A stretch of 5,358 nt of DNA from Anaerotignum sp. (GTDB lineage: Bacteria; Bacillota; Clostridia; Lachnospirales; Anaerotignaceae): contig JAFZDV010000190.1 of the NCBI GenBank assembly GCA_017560955.1, positions 1 through 5,358 of the forward strand. The letters run 5' to 3'. A program made the position numbers and the translations under genes. The notes under the pieces were generated by a model. The model saw only the letters and a list, made by a program, of their open reading frames with translations, was not told the origin of the DNA and did no database searches. This document shows, in pieces, positions 1 to 5,263 of the stretch; the first letter of the stretch is position 1; each line of letters starts with the position of its first letter.

Positions 1-807
1 GATGCGATAGCACAGCACGCAGAATACCGCTCTGCCTTCGTATTCCCCATCATCCAGCGCAAAAGGCAGCTGACGGTAAAGGAAATAAACCAGCAGCTGT
101 TCAAAAGCAACTTCCCATTCTTTTGTATCCAGTGCAGGTGCATCTGCAATGTCTGTTTCTTTCCATTCCTGCAGGATCTCTGTCCAGCCGTTATCCAGTC
201 TTTCCAGTGCCAGATAAATTTCCGCCCACTCTGCCTGTGTTTTCTCAGGAATGGACATTTCTGCCTCTTTCAGAATGGCATCTACCCTTTCTTCCATGGT
301 CATGGCTCTGTTCTGGGCAATCGAAGTCAGTTCATCTCTCCATTCATACAGAGAAATATCCGCCGCATCGGGTTCATCCGCTTCGCCGTCATCCTCCAGA
401 ACCACCAGAACAGGTTTTTCCTGTCTTTTCAGGATCAGGTCCCCTGCCGCTTCACAGCACAGACCAACGCCGATCTCTGTTCTGTCACCATAGAAATTAC
501 GGAAACGGGGATGATCCCTGCAGATCTGACAAAGACTGTTTTCTCCCAGTTCTGTGATCAGGTCGCAAAGTCCATTCTCATTGAACAAAGGGCATGTTCC
601 CTGTGCATCCAGAATAAAGCGAGGTGTTTCCGCCTTCTCGTCAATACCTGCTTTCAGCCTGTCACCCAGAGAGCCTGTAACAGAACGATAATATTCCAGT
701 GTGTCCTCATCAATAGAGATGATCCAGCCGCCTTTACAGCAGTTATGCTTACATTTATCTGCAATACATTTAAAACTTGTATAATAATCGGGTGCTACTA
801 ATTTCAT
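1..807 (-). CDS. fliB: Flagellin lysine-N-methylase (FliB family), 3' end cut off by window edge
   Basis: This is an open frame of 269 codons from ATG at 807 to the left edge with no stop, so the C-terminus is missing. The N-terminus carries the cysteine-rich signature of the FliB family: Cys14, Cys19, Cys23 and Cys24 in an FKCxxxxCxxxCC pattern followed by GGW. A second cluster has Cys72 (CPLF), Cys81 (GLCDL), Cys93 and Cys96 (LCQICRDHPRF), then Cys117-Cys118 (GLCCE). Family knowledge: FliB methylates surface lysines of flagellin, and the cysteines are thought to bind a metal or Fe-S cluster. The rest is acidic and helical-looking. A GGAGGT ribosome binding site at 815-820, 7 nt from the ATG, fixes the start. 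The gene lies 21 nt behind the transporter gene and is probably co-transcribed with it. No flagellar gene is visible, so the real substrate is unknown. Family confidence is high and function moderate. Confidence 0.85.
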   Translation of the reverse strand, partial: MKLVAPDYYTSFKCIADKCKHNCCKGGWIISIDEDTLEYYRSVTGSLGDRLKAGIDEKAETPRFILDAQGTCPLFNENGLCDLITELGENSLCQICRDHPRFRNFYGDRTEIGVGLCCEAAGDLILKRQEKPVLVVLEDDGEADEPDAADISLYEWRDELTSIAQNRAMTMEERVDAILKEAEMSIPEKTQAEWAEIYLALERLDNGWTEILQEWKETDIADAPALDTKEWEVAFEQLLVYFLYRQLPFALDDGEYEGRAVFCVLCYRI

Positions 808-828
808 ATTCTATACCTCCAAACTGTT

Positions 829-1713
829 TCATTCCTTTTTCCTGCCTGCGCTTACAAACAGCACCACGCCGATCCAGACACATACAAACATGATGCCTTT
901 GGGCAGGTCGAAAGTTTCATGATAGAGCAATGCGCCGATCATAAACTGCAGTGTCGGGTTGATATACATCAGAATACCTGTCAAAGACATGGATACCTTG
1001 GCAACACCAATGGAAAACAGCAGTAAGGGAATACTTGTCACAACGCCAGACAGGGGAATCAGCAGGAACTGCATCCCTTCCAGTGTGCCAACCGCCCCCA
1101 CATGCCCCATTTCTGCCCACAGGATATAGGCAAGGGCAAAGGGTGTCAGAAAAACCGCTTCCACGAAAGTAGAAATCAGCCCGTTACATTTTACATTTTT
1201 CTTGATGGCGCCATAAACAGCAAAAGATGTACCGATCACAATGTCAAATACAGGCACTTCCCCGTAAGCCACAATCGCGATCAGAATACCCAGTGCCGCC
1301 ACCTCAATGGCAAGCCACTGTCGAAAAGCCAGTTTTTCTTTAAACAGGAAAAATCCCAAGGCAATGACCATCAGAGGATTCAGATAATATGCCAGACTGG
1401 CATCCAGAATATGACCGCTATTCACAGCGTAAATATATACACCCCAGTTCACCGCAATGGCAATGCCTGAACACATCAGCGTTTTTCGCATTTTGCTGTC
1501 TGATAAAACCTGCTTCAGTTCATCTGTTTTCTTTGTTACTGCTATTAACAACAGGCAGAATACTGTAGACCACACGATTCTGGAGGAAAGAACATAAACC
1601 GAATTCAACTCCGACAACATTTTCCAGAAGACAGGAAAGATCCCCCACAGCACATAAGATCCGAAAACCTGCAGAACACTCTTTTTCTCATTTTCTTTTG
1701 TACAATTCATCAT
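829..1713 (-). CDS. rarD: EamA-family transporter, RarD type
   Basis: The 294-residue integral membrane protein has the length of RarD, a ten-helix member of the drug/metabolite transporter superfamily (EamA repeats) in the cytoplasmic membrane. RarD marks visible here are WGIFPVFWK (23-31), RIVWS (45-49), the NWGVYIYAVN stretch (89-98) followed by GH, then ASLAYYLNP (105-113), which matches the RarD pattern closely. Hydrophobic segments cover almost the whole protein. The C-terminus ends in a basic tail, GRKKE. The name comes from a chloramphenicol-sensitivity phenotype in enterobacteria; the substrate of clostridial members is not established. Two ATG codons sit in tandem at 1713 and 1710. 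AAAGG at 1722-1726, 8 nt before the first, favours 1713. The gene overlaps the upstream DUF4298 gene by 26 nt, suggesting translational coupling, and is followed after 21 nt by the fliB-like gene. Confidence 0.9.
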   Translation of the reverse strand: MMNCTKENEKKSVLQVFGSYVLWGIFPVFWKMLSELNSVYVLSSRIVWSTVFCLLLIAVTKKTDELKQVLSDSKMRKTLMCSGIAIAVNWGVYIYAVNSGHILDASLAYYLNPLMVIALGFFLFKEKLAFRQWLAIEVAALGILIAIVAYGEVPVFDIVIGTSFAVYGAIKKNVKCNGLISTFVEAVFLTPFALAYILWAEMGHVGAVGTLEGMQFLLIPLSGVVTSIPLLLFSIGVAKVSMSLTGILMYINPTLQFMIGALLYHETFDLPKGIMFVCVWIGVVLFVSAGRKKE

Positions 1714-1987
1714 TTTCCCAGCCTTTCTTTTTCAGGCTATCAATGTCATTCAGGAGATTATATACCCCATCTTCAGACAGAACGCCGCGTTTCAGGTCAG
1801 CAGGCAGTTCTCCCCGTTCATCGGCAGAATAATCTATTTTCCATTGTTCGCTCTCATAATATTGTATTAGAATTTCGATTTTTTCCTGCAGAAGTGCATC
1901 TTCTATATCGACGCCTTCTGCAAAGGCCTTCTGCACTTCATTAAAAACCGATTCCATATATGTTACTCTTTTTATGATCTGGTTCAC
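1688..1987 (-). CDS. DUF4298 domain-containing protein
   Basis: This small soluble protein of 99 residues is predicted to be cytoplasmic, with no signal peptide or membrane segment. It fits the DUF4298 family, whose hallmark is the stretch LPADLKRGVLSED followed by a YNLL-like segment, here at residues 61-79, preceded by a YYESEQWK-type motif (43-50). The N-terminal half is predicted helical (MESVFNEVQKAFAEG). The function of DUF4298 is unknown. The start is GTG at 1987: TGGAG at 1996-2000 lies 8 nt upstream, and the resulting N-terminus (MNQIIKRV) resembles family members. An internal ATG at codon 11 has no comparable ribosome binding site. It is the first gene of the leftward operon, and its last 26 nt overlap the rarD start. 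The tail after residue 80 (KKKGWENDELYKRK) is rich in charge and looks less conserved. Confidence 0.8.
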   Translation of the reverse strand: MNQIIKRVTYMESVFNEVQKAFAEGVDIEDALLQEKIEILIQYYESEQWKIDYSADERGELPADLKRGVLSEDGVYNLLNDIDSLKKKGWENDELYKRK

Positions 1988-1995
1988 TTATTTTT

Positions 1996-2000
1996 CTCCA
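1996..2000 (-). promoter_or_regulatory. Ribosome binding site supporting a GTG start for the DUF4298 gene
   Basis: On the minus strand TGGAG is separated by 8 nt (AAAAATAA) from the GTG at 1987-1985. This normal spacing is the reason for choosing the GTG over the ATG ten codons further in. Confidence 0.6.
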
Positions 2001-2022
2001 TTTTTCTGTATTATCTGTTTTT

Positions 2023-2050
2023 ATTATATATCAGACATTGTATTTTTCAA
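2023..2050 (-). promoter_or_regulatory. Sigma-A-type promoter of the DUF4298-rarD-fliB operon
   Basis: Read on the minus strand, a -35 box TTGAAA (2050-2045, five of six consensus bases) is followed by a 16-nt spacer and a perfect -10 box TATAAT (2028-2023). Transcription would begin near 2016, about 29 nt before the GTG. It is divergent from the mnmM promoter, with 23 bp between the two -35 boxes. Confidence 0.7.
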
Positions 2051-2073
2051 TCCTGAACAGCCTTTCTCCCGTC

Positions 2074-2102
2074 TTGATTCTGCTTTTTCCCTCTAGTATA
2101 AT
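2074..2102 (+). promoter_or_regulatory. Sigma-A-type promoter of mnmM
   Basis: A -35 box TTGATT (2074-2079) is followed by a 17-nt spacer and a perfect TATAAT (2097-2102). The start of transcription would be near 2109, giving a leader of about 24 nt with an AAGGAGG ribosome binding site (2118-2124) 8 nt before the ATG. No attenuator or riboswitch fits in this short leader. Confidence 0.75.
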
Positions 2103-2132
2103 GAGTTCATCATTAACAAGGAGGAATAGAAA

Positions 2133-2696
2133 ATGGGACTGAATACACTTTTCCTTGCACATAAATTTGTATCTGAACATGTAAAAGAAGGCGATTTCTG
2201 TATCGATGCCACTGCCGGTAAAGGCAGAGATACGGCATTTCTCTGTGAACTGGTAAAAGAAACGGGTAAAGTTCTTGCTTTTGACATCCAGCCTGATGCC
2301 ATTGCCCAGACAACAGCTCTTATTGCCGAAAAAGGCTTTGAAAATATTGCAACTCCGATCCTTGACAGCCATTCCAATATGGAGCAGTATGCAGGAGCAG
2401 AAACGGTAGACTGCATCATGTTCAATTTCGGCTGGCTCCCCGGTGGCAGTCACAAAATCTTCACCCACCCCGAAACCAGTATTCCTGCCATTGAAGCAGG
2501 CATGCGCCTGTTAAAACCTGGCGGCATCATGTCCCTGTGTATTTATTACGGCGGCGAAAGCGGTTATGAAGAACGGGATGCTCTGCTGGAATTTCTGGCG
2601 ACCATTGACAACAGAAAATACACTGTTATCGTTAATACCTTCCACAATCGCACAGGCGATCCCCCGATCCCCGTATATATTTACAAAGAAATTTAA
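2133..2696 (+). CDS. mnmM: tRNA (mnm5s2U34)-methyltransferase, YtqB/MnmM family
   Basis: This cytosolic class I SAM-dependent methyltransferase of 187 residues has the usual length of the YtqB family (Pfam rRNA methylase family). Motif I is DATAGKGRDT (25-34), the SAM-binding loop. The acidic end of strand 2 is Asp51 in AFDIQPDA (49-56). The family-specific motif IV is FNFGWLPGG (97-105), corresponding to the FNLGYLPGG-type block of YtqB. A C-terminal block NRTGDPPIPVYIYK closes the fold. Family knowledge: B. subtilis YtqB (MnmM) performs the last methylation, from nm5s2U to mnm5s2U, at the wobble position of certain tRNAs in bacteria lacking the MnmC methylase domain. The start follows an AAGGAGG site with 8-nt spacing and its own promoter. 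The gene is followed after 18 nt by a YczE-type membrane protein gene, probably in the same transcript. Confidence 0.88.
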   Translation: MGLNTLFLAHKFVSEHVKEGDFCIDATAGKGRDTAFLCELVKETGKVLAFDIQPDAIAQTTALIAEKGFENIATPILDSHSNMEQYAGAETVDCIMFNFGWLPGGSHKIFTHPETSIPAIEAGMRLLKPGGIMSLCIYYGGESGYEERDALLEFLATIDNRKYTVIVNTFHNRTGDPPIPVYIYKEI

Positions 2697-2714
2697 TCAG
2701 GAGTTTATATAATT

Positions 2715-3353
2715 ATGAAATCAAAAAGAATCCTTATGTCTATCATCGGCGTTATGATCGGTGCCATCAGTGTAGGCTTTTTCAAACTGGCAGCCTTCGG
2801 TGTAGACCCCTTTCAGTCCTTTATGAGCGGCATTCATCAGATGATCCCCATCAATTTCGGCACGCTGTATGTCATCGTAAACGCAGCACTGCTTCTGTTT
2901 GCGCTGATTTTCGACAGACATTATATCGGTATCGCTACCTTTATCAACCTGTTCCTGCTGGGCTATGTAGTAGATTTTTCCCACCAGACCCTGCTGAACA
3001 TCTTCCCTGATGCATCCATGCTGATCCGCATCCCCAGTTTCATCTTTGGGTTTGTTGCTCTCTGCTTTGGCTGTTCTATTTATATCACCGCAGATCTGGG
3101 GGTATCCACCTATGATGCCATTGCTCTGATCATGGCAAACAAATGGAAAATTGGCAAATTCAAGTTCATCCGCATCATGACTGATGTTGTCTGTGTTGTT
3201 CTGGGTATTGTATTGTTTATTCTGGGTAAAGGCAAAATTGCGGATATTCCCGCTTTTGTCGGTGTCGGCACCATTCTGACCGCCTTCTTCATGGGCCCTC
3301 TCATCGATTTTTTCAACAGAAAGGTTTCCGCACCTTTTCTGGAAAGAAAATAA
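2715..3353 (+). CDS. YczE/YyaS/YitT-type integral membrane protein
   Basis: The 212-residue protein has about six hydrophobic segments, roughly at 7-26, 48-66, 70-88, 105-124, 154-171 and 178-199. It resembles the YczE branch (COG2364) of the YczE/YyaS/YitT membrane proteins, whose molecular function is not established. An internal twofold repeat is visible. FGVDPFQSFMSGI (28-40) parallels LGVSTYDAIALIM (128-140), and IGIATFINLFLLGYVVDF (71-88) parallels VGVGTILTAFFMGPLIDF (182-199), so the protein looks like a duplication of a three-helix unit. CAGGAG at 2698-2703 precedes the ATG by 11 nt, slightly long but acceptable. No promoter is evident in the 18-nt gap after mnmM, so co-transcription is likely. 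The gene ends directly at a strong terminator. A transporter or membrane-scaffold role is possible but not shown by the sequence. Confidence 0.82.
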   Translation: MKSKRILMSIIGVMIGAISVGFFKLAAFGVDPFQSFMSGIHQMIPINFGTLYVIVNAALLLFALIFDRHYIGIATFINLFLLGYVVDFSHQTLLNIFPDASMLIRIPSFIFGFVALCFGCSIYITADLGVSTYDAIALIMANKWKIGKFKFIRIMTDVVCVVLGIVLFILGKGKIADIPAFVGVGTILTAFFMGPLIDFFNRKVSAPFLERK

Positions 3354-3388
3354 AAAGGAATCGGATTTTTCCGATTCCTTCTTTTTTT
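3347..3388. terminator. Bidirectional intrinsic terminator between convergent genes
   Basis: A perfect 11-bp stem (AAGGAATCGGA at 3355-3365 with its complement at 3370-3380) closes a TTTT loop. Rightward it is followed by C and seven T (3382-3388). Leftward the minus strand reads TTTTTATTTT (3356-3347), partly inside the stem base. It starts just after the TAA of the YczE-type gene and 10 nt after the stop of the aspartate kinase, so it can end both transcripts. Confidence 0.93.
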
Positions 3389-3390
3389 AC

Positions 3391-4131
3391 TTATGCAACG
3401 GCTTCTCTGTTTCTTACAACAGTTCCTTCCGTACGATTCATGCTGGAGCGAACCACCAGCGGAATATTGAATCTTTTTGCAATTTCCACACAGCGGCTGT
3501 GCAGTACTTCCGCACCATTCAGCGCCATATGAAGCATATCATCATAAGAGATTTCTGCCAGTTTTCTTGCTGTAGGAACTTTTCTGGGGTCTGCAGTGTA
3601 AACACCATCCACATCAGTGAAAATTTCGCAGGCATCTGCATTCAGTGCCGCTGCCAGAGCCACTGCTGTTGTATCAGAACCACCTCTGCCCAATGTAGTA
3701 ATATCGTTATTTTCCGCAATGCCCTGAAAACCTGTTACGATGACGATTTTTCTCTGTGCCAGTTCTTCTCTGATGCGTTCTGTTTCGATTTCTGTGATTT
3801 TTGCATTGCCATGCTCATTGGTTGTATGGATTTTCGCCTGATATGCATTCAGAGAAACCGCAGGAACATCCATCGCTTCAAAAGCCATTGCCATAAAAGC
3901 AACAGACATCTGCTCGCCGATAGAAAGGAGCATATCCATTTCTCTTGCAGAGGGATTGGGATTGATGATTTTCGCCTGTGCGATCAGTTCATCTGTGTGT
4001 TTGCCCATGGCAGACAGTACAACAACGACATCGTTGCCTTTGTTATAATCTTCCAGACATCTTTTTGCTACATTAAAAATGCGTTCTTTATCTGCAACAG
4101 ATGTACCGCCAAACTTTTTCACGATCAACAT
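3391..4131 (-). CDS. Aspartate kinase, catalytic domain only (no ACT domains)
   Basis: Aspartokinase phosphorylates L-aspartate with ATP, the first step toward lysine, threonine, methionine and diaminopimelate. The 246-residue protein shows all the catalytic blocks: KKFGGTSV (5-12), IGEQMS (71-76), TGFQG (133-137), TTLGRGGSDTTAVALA (145-160), TDVDGVYTADPR (172-183) and VVRSS (226-230). It then stops after NRTEGTVVRNREAVA. Monofunctional aspartokinases are usually about 400-450 residues, with two C-terminal ACT domains that sense lysine or threonine; here they are absent. The TAA is followed after 10 nt by the terminator, so there is no room for a frameshifted ACT remnant. The start is ATG 4131, with GGAGGAG at 4140-4146 giving 8-nt spacing. 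ATG 4137 would leave only 2 nt, and the frame's upstream TTG (4197) lies before the ribosome binding site. It is divergent from an AraC regulator. A related amino-acid-kinase function is possible, but the signature is clearly aspartokinase. Confidence 0.88.
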   Translation of the reverse strand: MLIVKKFGGTSVADKERIFNVAKRCLEDYNKGNDVVVVLSAMGKHTDELIAQAKIINPNPSAREMDMLLSIGEQMSVAFMAMAFEAMDVPAVSLNAYQAKIHTTNEHGNAKITEIETERIREELAQRKIVIVTGFQGIAENNDITTLGRGGSDTTAVALAAALNADACEIFTDVDGVYTADPRKVPTARKLAEISYDDMLHMALNGAEVLHSRCVEIAKRFNIPLVVRSSMNRTEGTVVRNREAVA

Positions 4132-4139
4132 GGTCATCT

Positions 4140-4146
4140 CTCCTCC
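4140..4146 (-). promoter_or_regulatory. Ribosome binding site fixing the aspartate kinase start
   Basis: GGAGGAG on the minus strand lies 8 nt before ATG 4131 and 2 nt before ATG 4137. The first is the usable start and gives MLIVKKFGG, the standard aspartokinase N-terminus. Confidence 0.85.
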
Positions 4147-4174
4147 ATCCAAGCCAATTTCATTTTCTACACTT

Positions 4175-4180
4175 ATTATA
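4175..4180 (-). promoter_or_regulatory. Probable -10 box of the aspartate kinase promoter
   Basis: A perfect TATAAT is present on the minus strand, which would start transcription near 4168 and give a leader of about 37 nt. No good -35 box lies 16-18 nt upstream (TTTTAT at the 17-nt position). A TTGATT is present but at 21 nt. A strong -10 with a poor -35 would fit a promoter that needs an activator; the divergent AraC protein is the obvious candidate, by inference. Confidence 0.5.
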
Positions 4181-4191
4181 TTCAGCACTAC

Positions 4192-4221
4192 TTGCAAATA
4201 AAATCAATTTTATGCTATGAT
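4192..4221 (+). promoter_or_regulatory. Candidate promoter of the AraC-family regulator gene
   Basis: TTGCAA (4192-4197) as -35, an 18-nt spacer and TATGAT (4216-4221, five of six) as -10 would start transcription near 4228, about 35 nt before the ATG. The region is AT-rich, so chance matches are possible. The -35 coincides with the first copy of a repeated TTGCAAATAA motif. Confidence 0.45.
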
Positions 4222-4239
4222 TATTGCAAATAATGCTAT
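4192..4239. repeat. Direct repeats in the aspartate kinase/AraC intergenic region, candidate operators
   Basis: TTGCAAATAA occurs at 4192-4201 and 4224-4233 (32 bp apart, about three helical turns). ATGCTAT occurs at 4212-4218 and 4233-4239 (21 bp apart, two turns). The second TTGCAAATAA also lies in a small inverted repeat, TTATT-GCA-AATAA (4221-4233). AraC-type regulators commonly bind direct repeats about 21 bp apart. The copies overlap the candidate AraC-gene promoter and its transcription start, and sit just upstream of the aspartate kinase -10. The operator role is inferred. Confidence 0.45.
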
Positions 4240-4262
4240 TCAGATAAAAAGTTGGTGAAACC

Positions 4263-5120
4263 ATGGAAAATAATTACGAAAAACGAGGGTATCTTCTGGA
4301 TGACTTTCGATTATTTCATTTAAAAGATAAAGAAGGCACAAATGTGGATTACCACTATCACGAATTCTGCAAACTGCTGATGCTTCGAAGCGGCAGCGGC
4401 GGCTATACCGTAGACGGGCAGAGATATTCTCTGGAAACAGGCGATATCGTCCTCATCGGCAGCCACTGTGTCCACCGCCCAGAATTTGAACACGGTCTGT
4501 TATATGAACGTGTCATCATTTATATCTCTCCCGAATTTCTGCAGCAGCAATCCACGCCGGACTGCCCTCTGGAAGAAATTTTCAGCGACGAAAACGGTCA
4601 TGTCCTGCATCTCAATACGCCCGATGCCCTCTGGTCTATCTCCGACCGACTGGAAAAAGAACTGGCAGAGAACAAGTATGGCAGGATCATTGTCAGCAAT
4701 GGTCTGCTCCTGCGTCTGCTCATCGAAATCGCCCGCAGCATGCAGGATCCAAAATCCACATTTTCTACGCCCATCACTCCGACAGACAACCGCATTTTGG
4801 AGATTCTGCGCTATATCGATGCTCATCTGACAGAAGATTTATCTATTGACATTCTGGCTGAGGAATTCTTCATCAGTAAATTCCACATGATGAGATTATT
4901 CAAACAGGAAACAGGCCGTTCCATTCATGATTATCTGCAGGAACGCCGCCTGCTCCATGCCCGTGACCTCATTCGTCAGGGAATTTCCGCTACAGACAGT
5001 TGTTTCCAGTCAGGATTCCGCAGTTATTCCTCTTTTACAAGGGCATACGCCAAGCATTTCGGCACTACTCCAACAGGCAGAAAAGGTGTCTCCGCCCCTG
5101 CTGACGAAACATACGAATAA
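4263..5120 (+). CDS. AraC-family transcriptional regulator with N-terminal cupin domain
   Basis: The 285-residue DNA-binding protein has the two-part AraC layout. The N-terminal cupin sensor includes HYHEF (31-35), a GGYTVDG turn (46-52), LETGDIVLI (57-65) and HCVH (68-71), as in AraC-binding cupins that hold small effectors. The C-terminal AraC/XylS domain runs from about 177 to 275. Its first helix-turn-helix lies in LSIDILAEEFFISKFHMMRLFKQETG, and its second ends in the family signature GFRSYSSFTRAYAKHFGTTP. The effector cannot be read from the sequence. The ATG at 4263 has only a weak ribosome binding site (GGTG at 4254-4257, 5 nt away), suggesting low expression, as is usual for regulators. 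It is transcribed divergently from the aspartate kinase, and the shared gap carries repeats, so auto-control and control of the kinase are both plausible. A CIRCE palindrome starts 4 nt after its stop. Confidence 0.9.
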   Translation: MENNYEKRGYLLDDFRLFHLKDKEGTNVDYHYHEFCKLLMLRSGSGGYTVDGQRYSLETGDIVLIGSHCVHRPEFEHGLLYERVIIYISPEFLQQQSTPDCPLEEIFSDENGHVLHLNTPDALWSISDRLEKELAENKYGRIIVSNGLLLRLLIEIARSMQDPKSTFSTPITPTDNRILEILRYIDAHLTEDLSIDILAEEFFISKFHMMRLFKQETGRSIHDYLQERRLLHARDLIRQGISATDSCFQSGFRSYSSFTRAYAKHFGTTPTGRKGVSAPADETYE

Positions 5121-5124
5121 TTTG

Positions 5125-5151
5125 TTAGCACTTAACTTTGTTGAGTGCTAA
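5125..5151. promoter_or_regulatory. CIRCE element (HrcA operator) upstream of htpG
   Basis: TTAGCACTT, a 9-nt spacer and GAGTGCTAA match the CIRCE consensus TTAGCACTC-N9-GAGTGCTAA at 17 of 18 positions; only the ninth base of the left half differs (T for C). CIRCE is bound by the heat-shock repressor HrcA, which normally silences groE and dnaK operons until heat or misfolding stress. It lies 4 nt after the AraC gene stop and 7 nt before the -35 box of the htpG promoter, at about -68 to -42 from the predicted start of transcription. Confidence 0.93.
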
Positions 5152-5160
5152 TTTCTTCTT
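5125..5160 (+). terminator. Possible terminator of the AraC gene formed by the CIRCE palindrome
   Basis: In rightward RNA the palindrome can extend to an 11-bp stem (5125-5135 with 5141-5151), including one U-G wobble, around a CUUUG loop. It is followed by a U-rich run, TTTCTTCTT (5152-5160). The stem is low in GC and the U-run is interrupted by C, so termination may be partial. No other terminator is seen between the AraC gene and the htpG promoter. Confidence 0.4.
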
Positions 5161-5186
5161 GACTTTTCCTTTTCGGGTGATACAAT
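5159..5186 (+). promoter_or_regulatory. Strong extended -10 promoter of htpG
   Basis: TTGACT (5159-5164, five of six) is followed by a 16-nt spacer and TACAAT (5181-5186, five of six). The TG at 5178-5179 gives an extended -10 (TGnTACAAT). Transcription would start near 5193, about 71 nt before the ATG. The promoter looks like the housekeeping sigma type, which agrees with control by a repressor rather than by a heat-shock sigma factor. Confidence 0.8.
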
Positions 5187-5200
5187 ATTATCTGTGAAAC

Positions 5201-5233
5201 AAAATAAGCGACGATTCCGTCGCTTTTCATTTT
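5201..5233 (+). other. Hairpin in the htpG 5' leader
   Basis: AAGCGACG (5206-5213) pairs perfectly with CGTCGCTT (5218-5225) around an ATTC loop. AAAAT (5201-5205) can extend the stem with ATTTT (5229-5233) across a 3-nt bulge. It begins about 8 nt after the predicted start of transcription and ends about 16 nt before the ribosome binding site. The following TTTTCATTTTG is only a poor U-tract. It could stabilise the mRNA 5' end or act as a weak attenuator or terminator for read-through from the left; the sequence does not decide between these. Confidence 0.6.
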
Positions 5234-5263
5234 GAAAAAATAATCTTTCAGGAGGTTTTTATA

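Noticed and set aside
123..801. Rightward open frames opposite the FliB-type gene (123-557, 251-493, 511-801).
   Set aside because: They lie antisense to a clear family member with conserved cysteine clusters, have no ribosome binding site, and their Pro/Ser/His-rich composition is typical of shadow frames.
2031..2468. Leftward open frames opposite mnmM, including one of 145 codons reaching into the promoter gap.
   Set aside because: They are antisense to the methyltransferase motifs and overlap two good promoters; no ribosome binding site or family match was seen.
3354..3390. Broken ACT domain downstream of the aspartate kinase stop.
   Set aside because: Only 37 nt separate the stop from the neighbouring gene, and the terminator fills them, so no remnant can exist there.
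4132..4175. Lysine riboswitch in the leader of the aspartate kinase.
   Set aside because: The leader is only about 37 nt long from the probable start of transcription, far too short for an L-box, and no multi-stem structure or terminator is present.
4132..4197. N-terminal extension of the aspartate kinase from a TTG at 4197.
   Set aside because: The frame is open, but the GGAGGAG site lies inside it and the conserved N-terminus begins at ATG 4131; the extension also covers the likely -10 box.
3499..4233. A 244-codon rightward open frame opposite the aspartate kinase.
   Set aside because: It is a Cys/His/Ile-rich shadow of a strongly conserved gene, with no ribosome binding site or recognisable domain.
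5201..5233. Leader hairpin of htpG as a ROSE-type or fourU RNA thermometer.
   Set aside because: The stem does not include the AGGAGG site, which lies about 16 nt downstream and has no obvious pairing partner in the hairpin.
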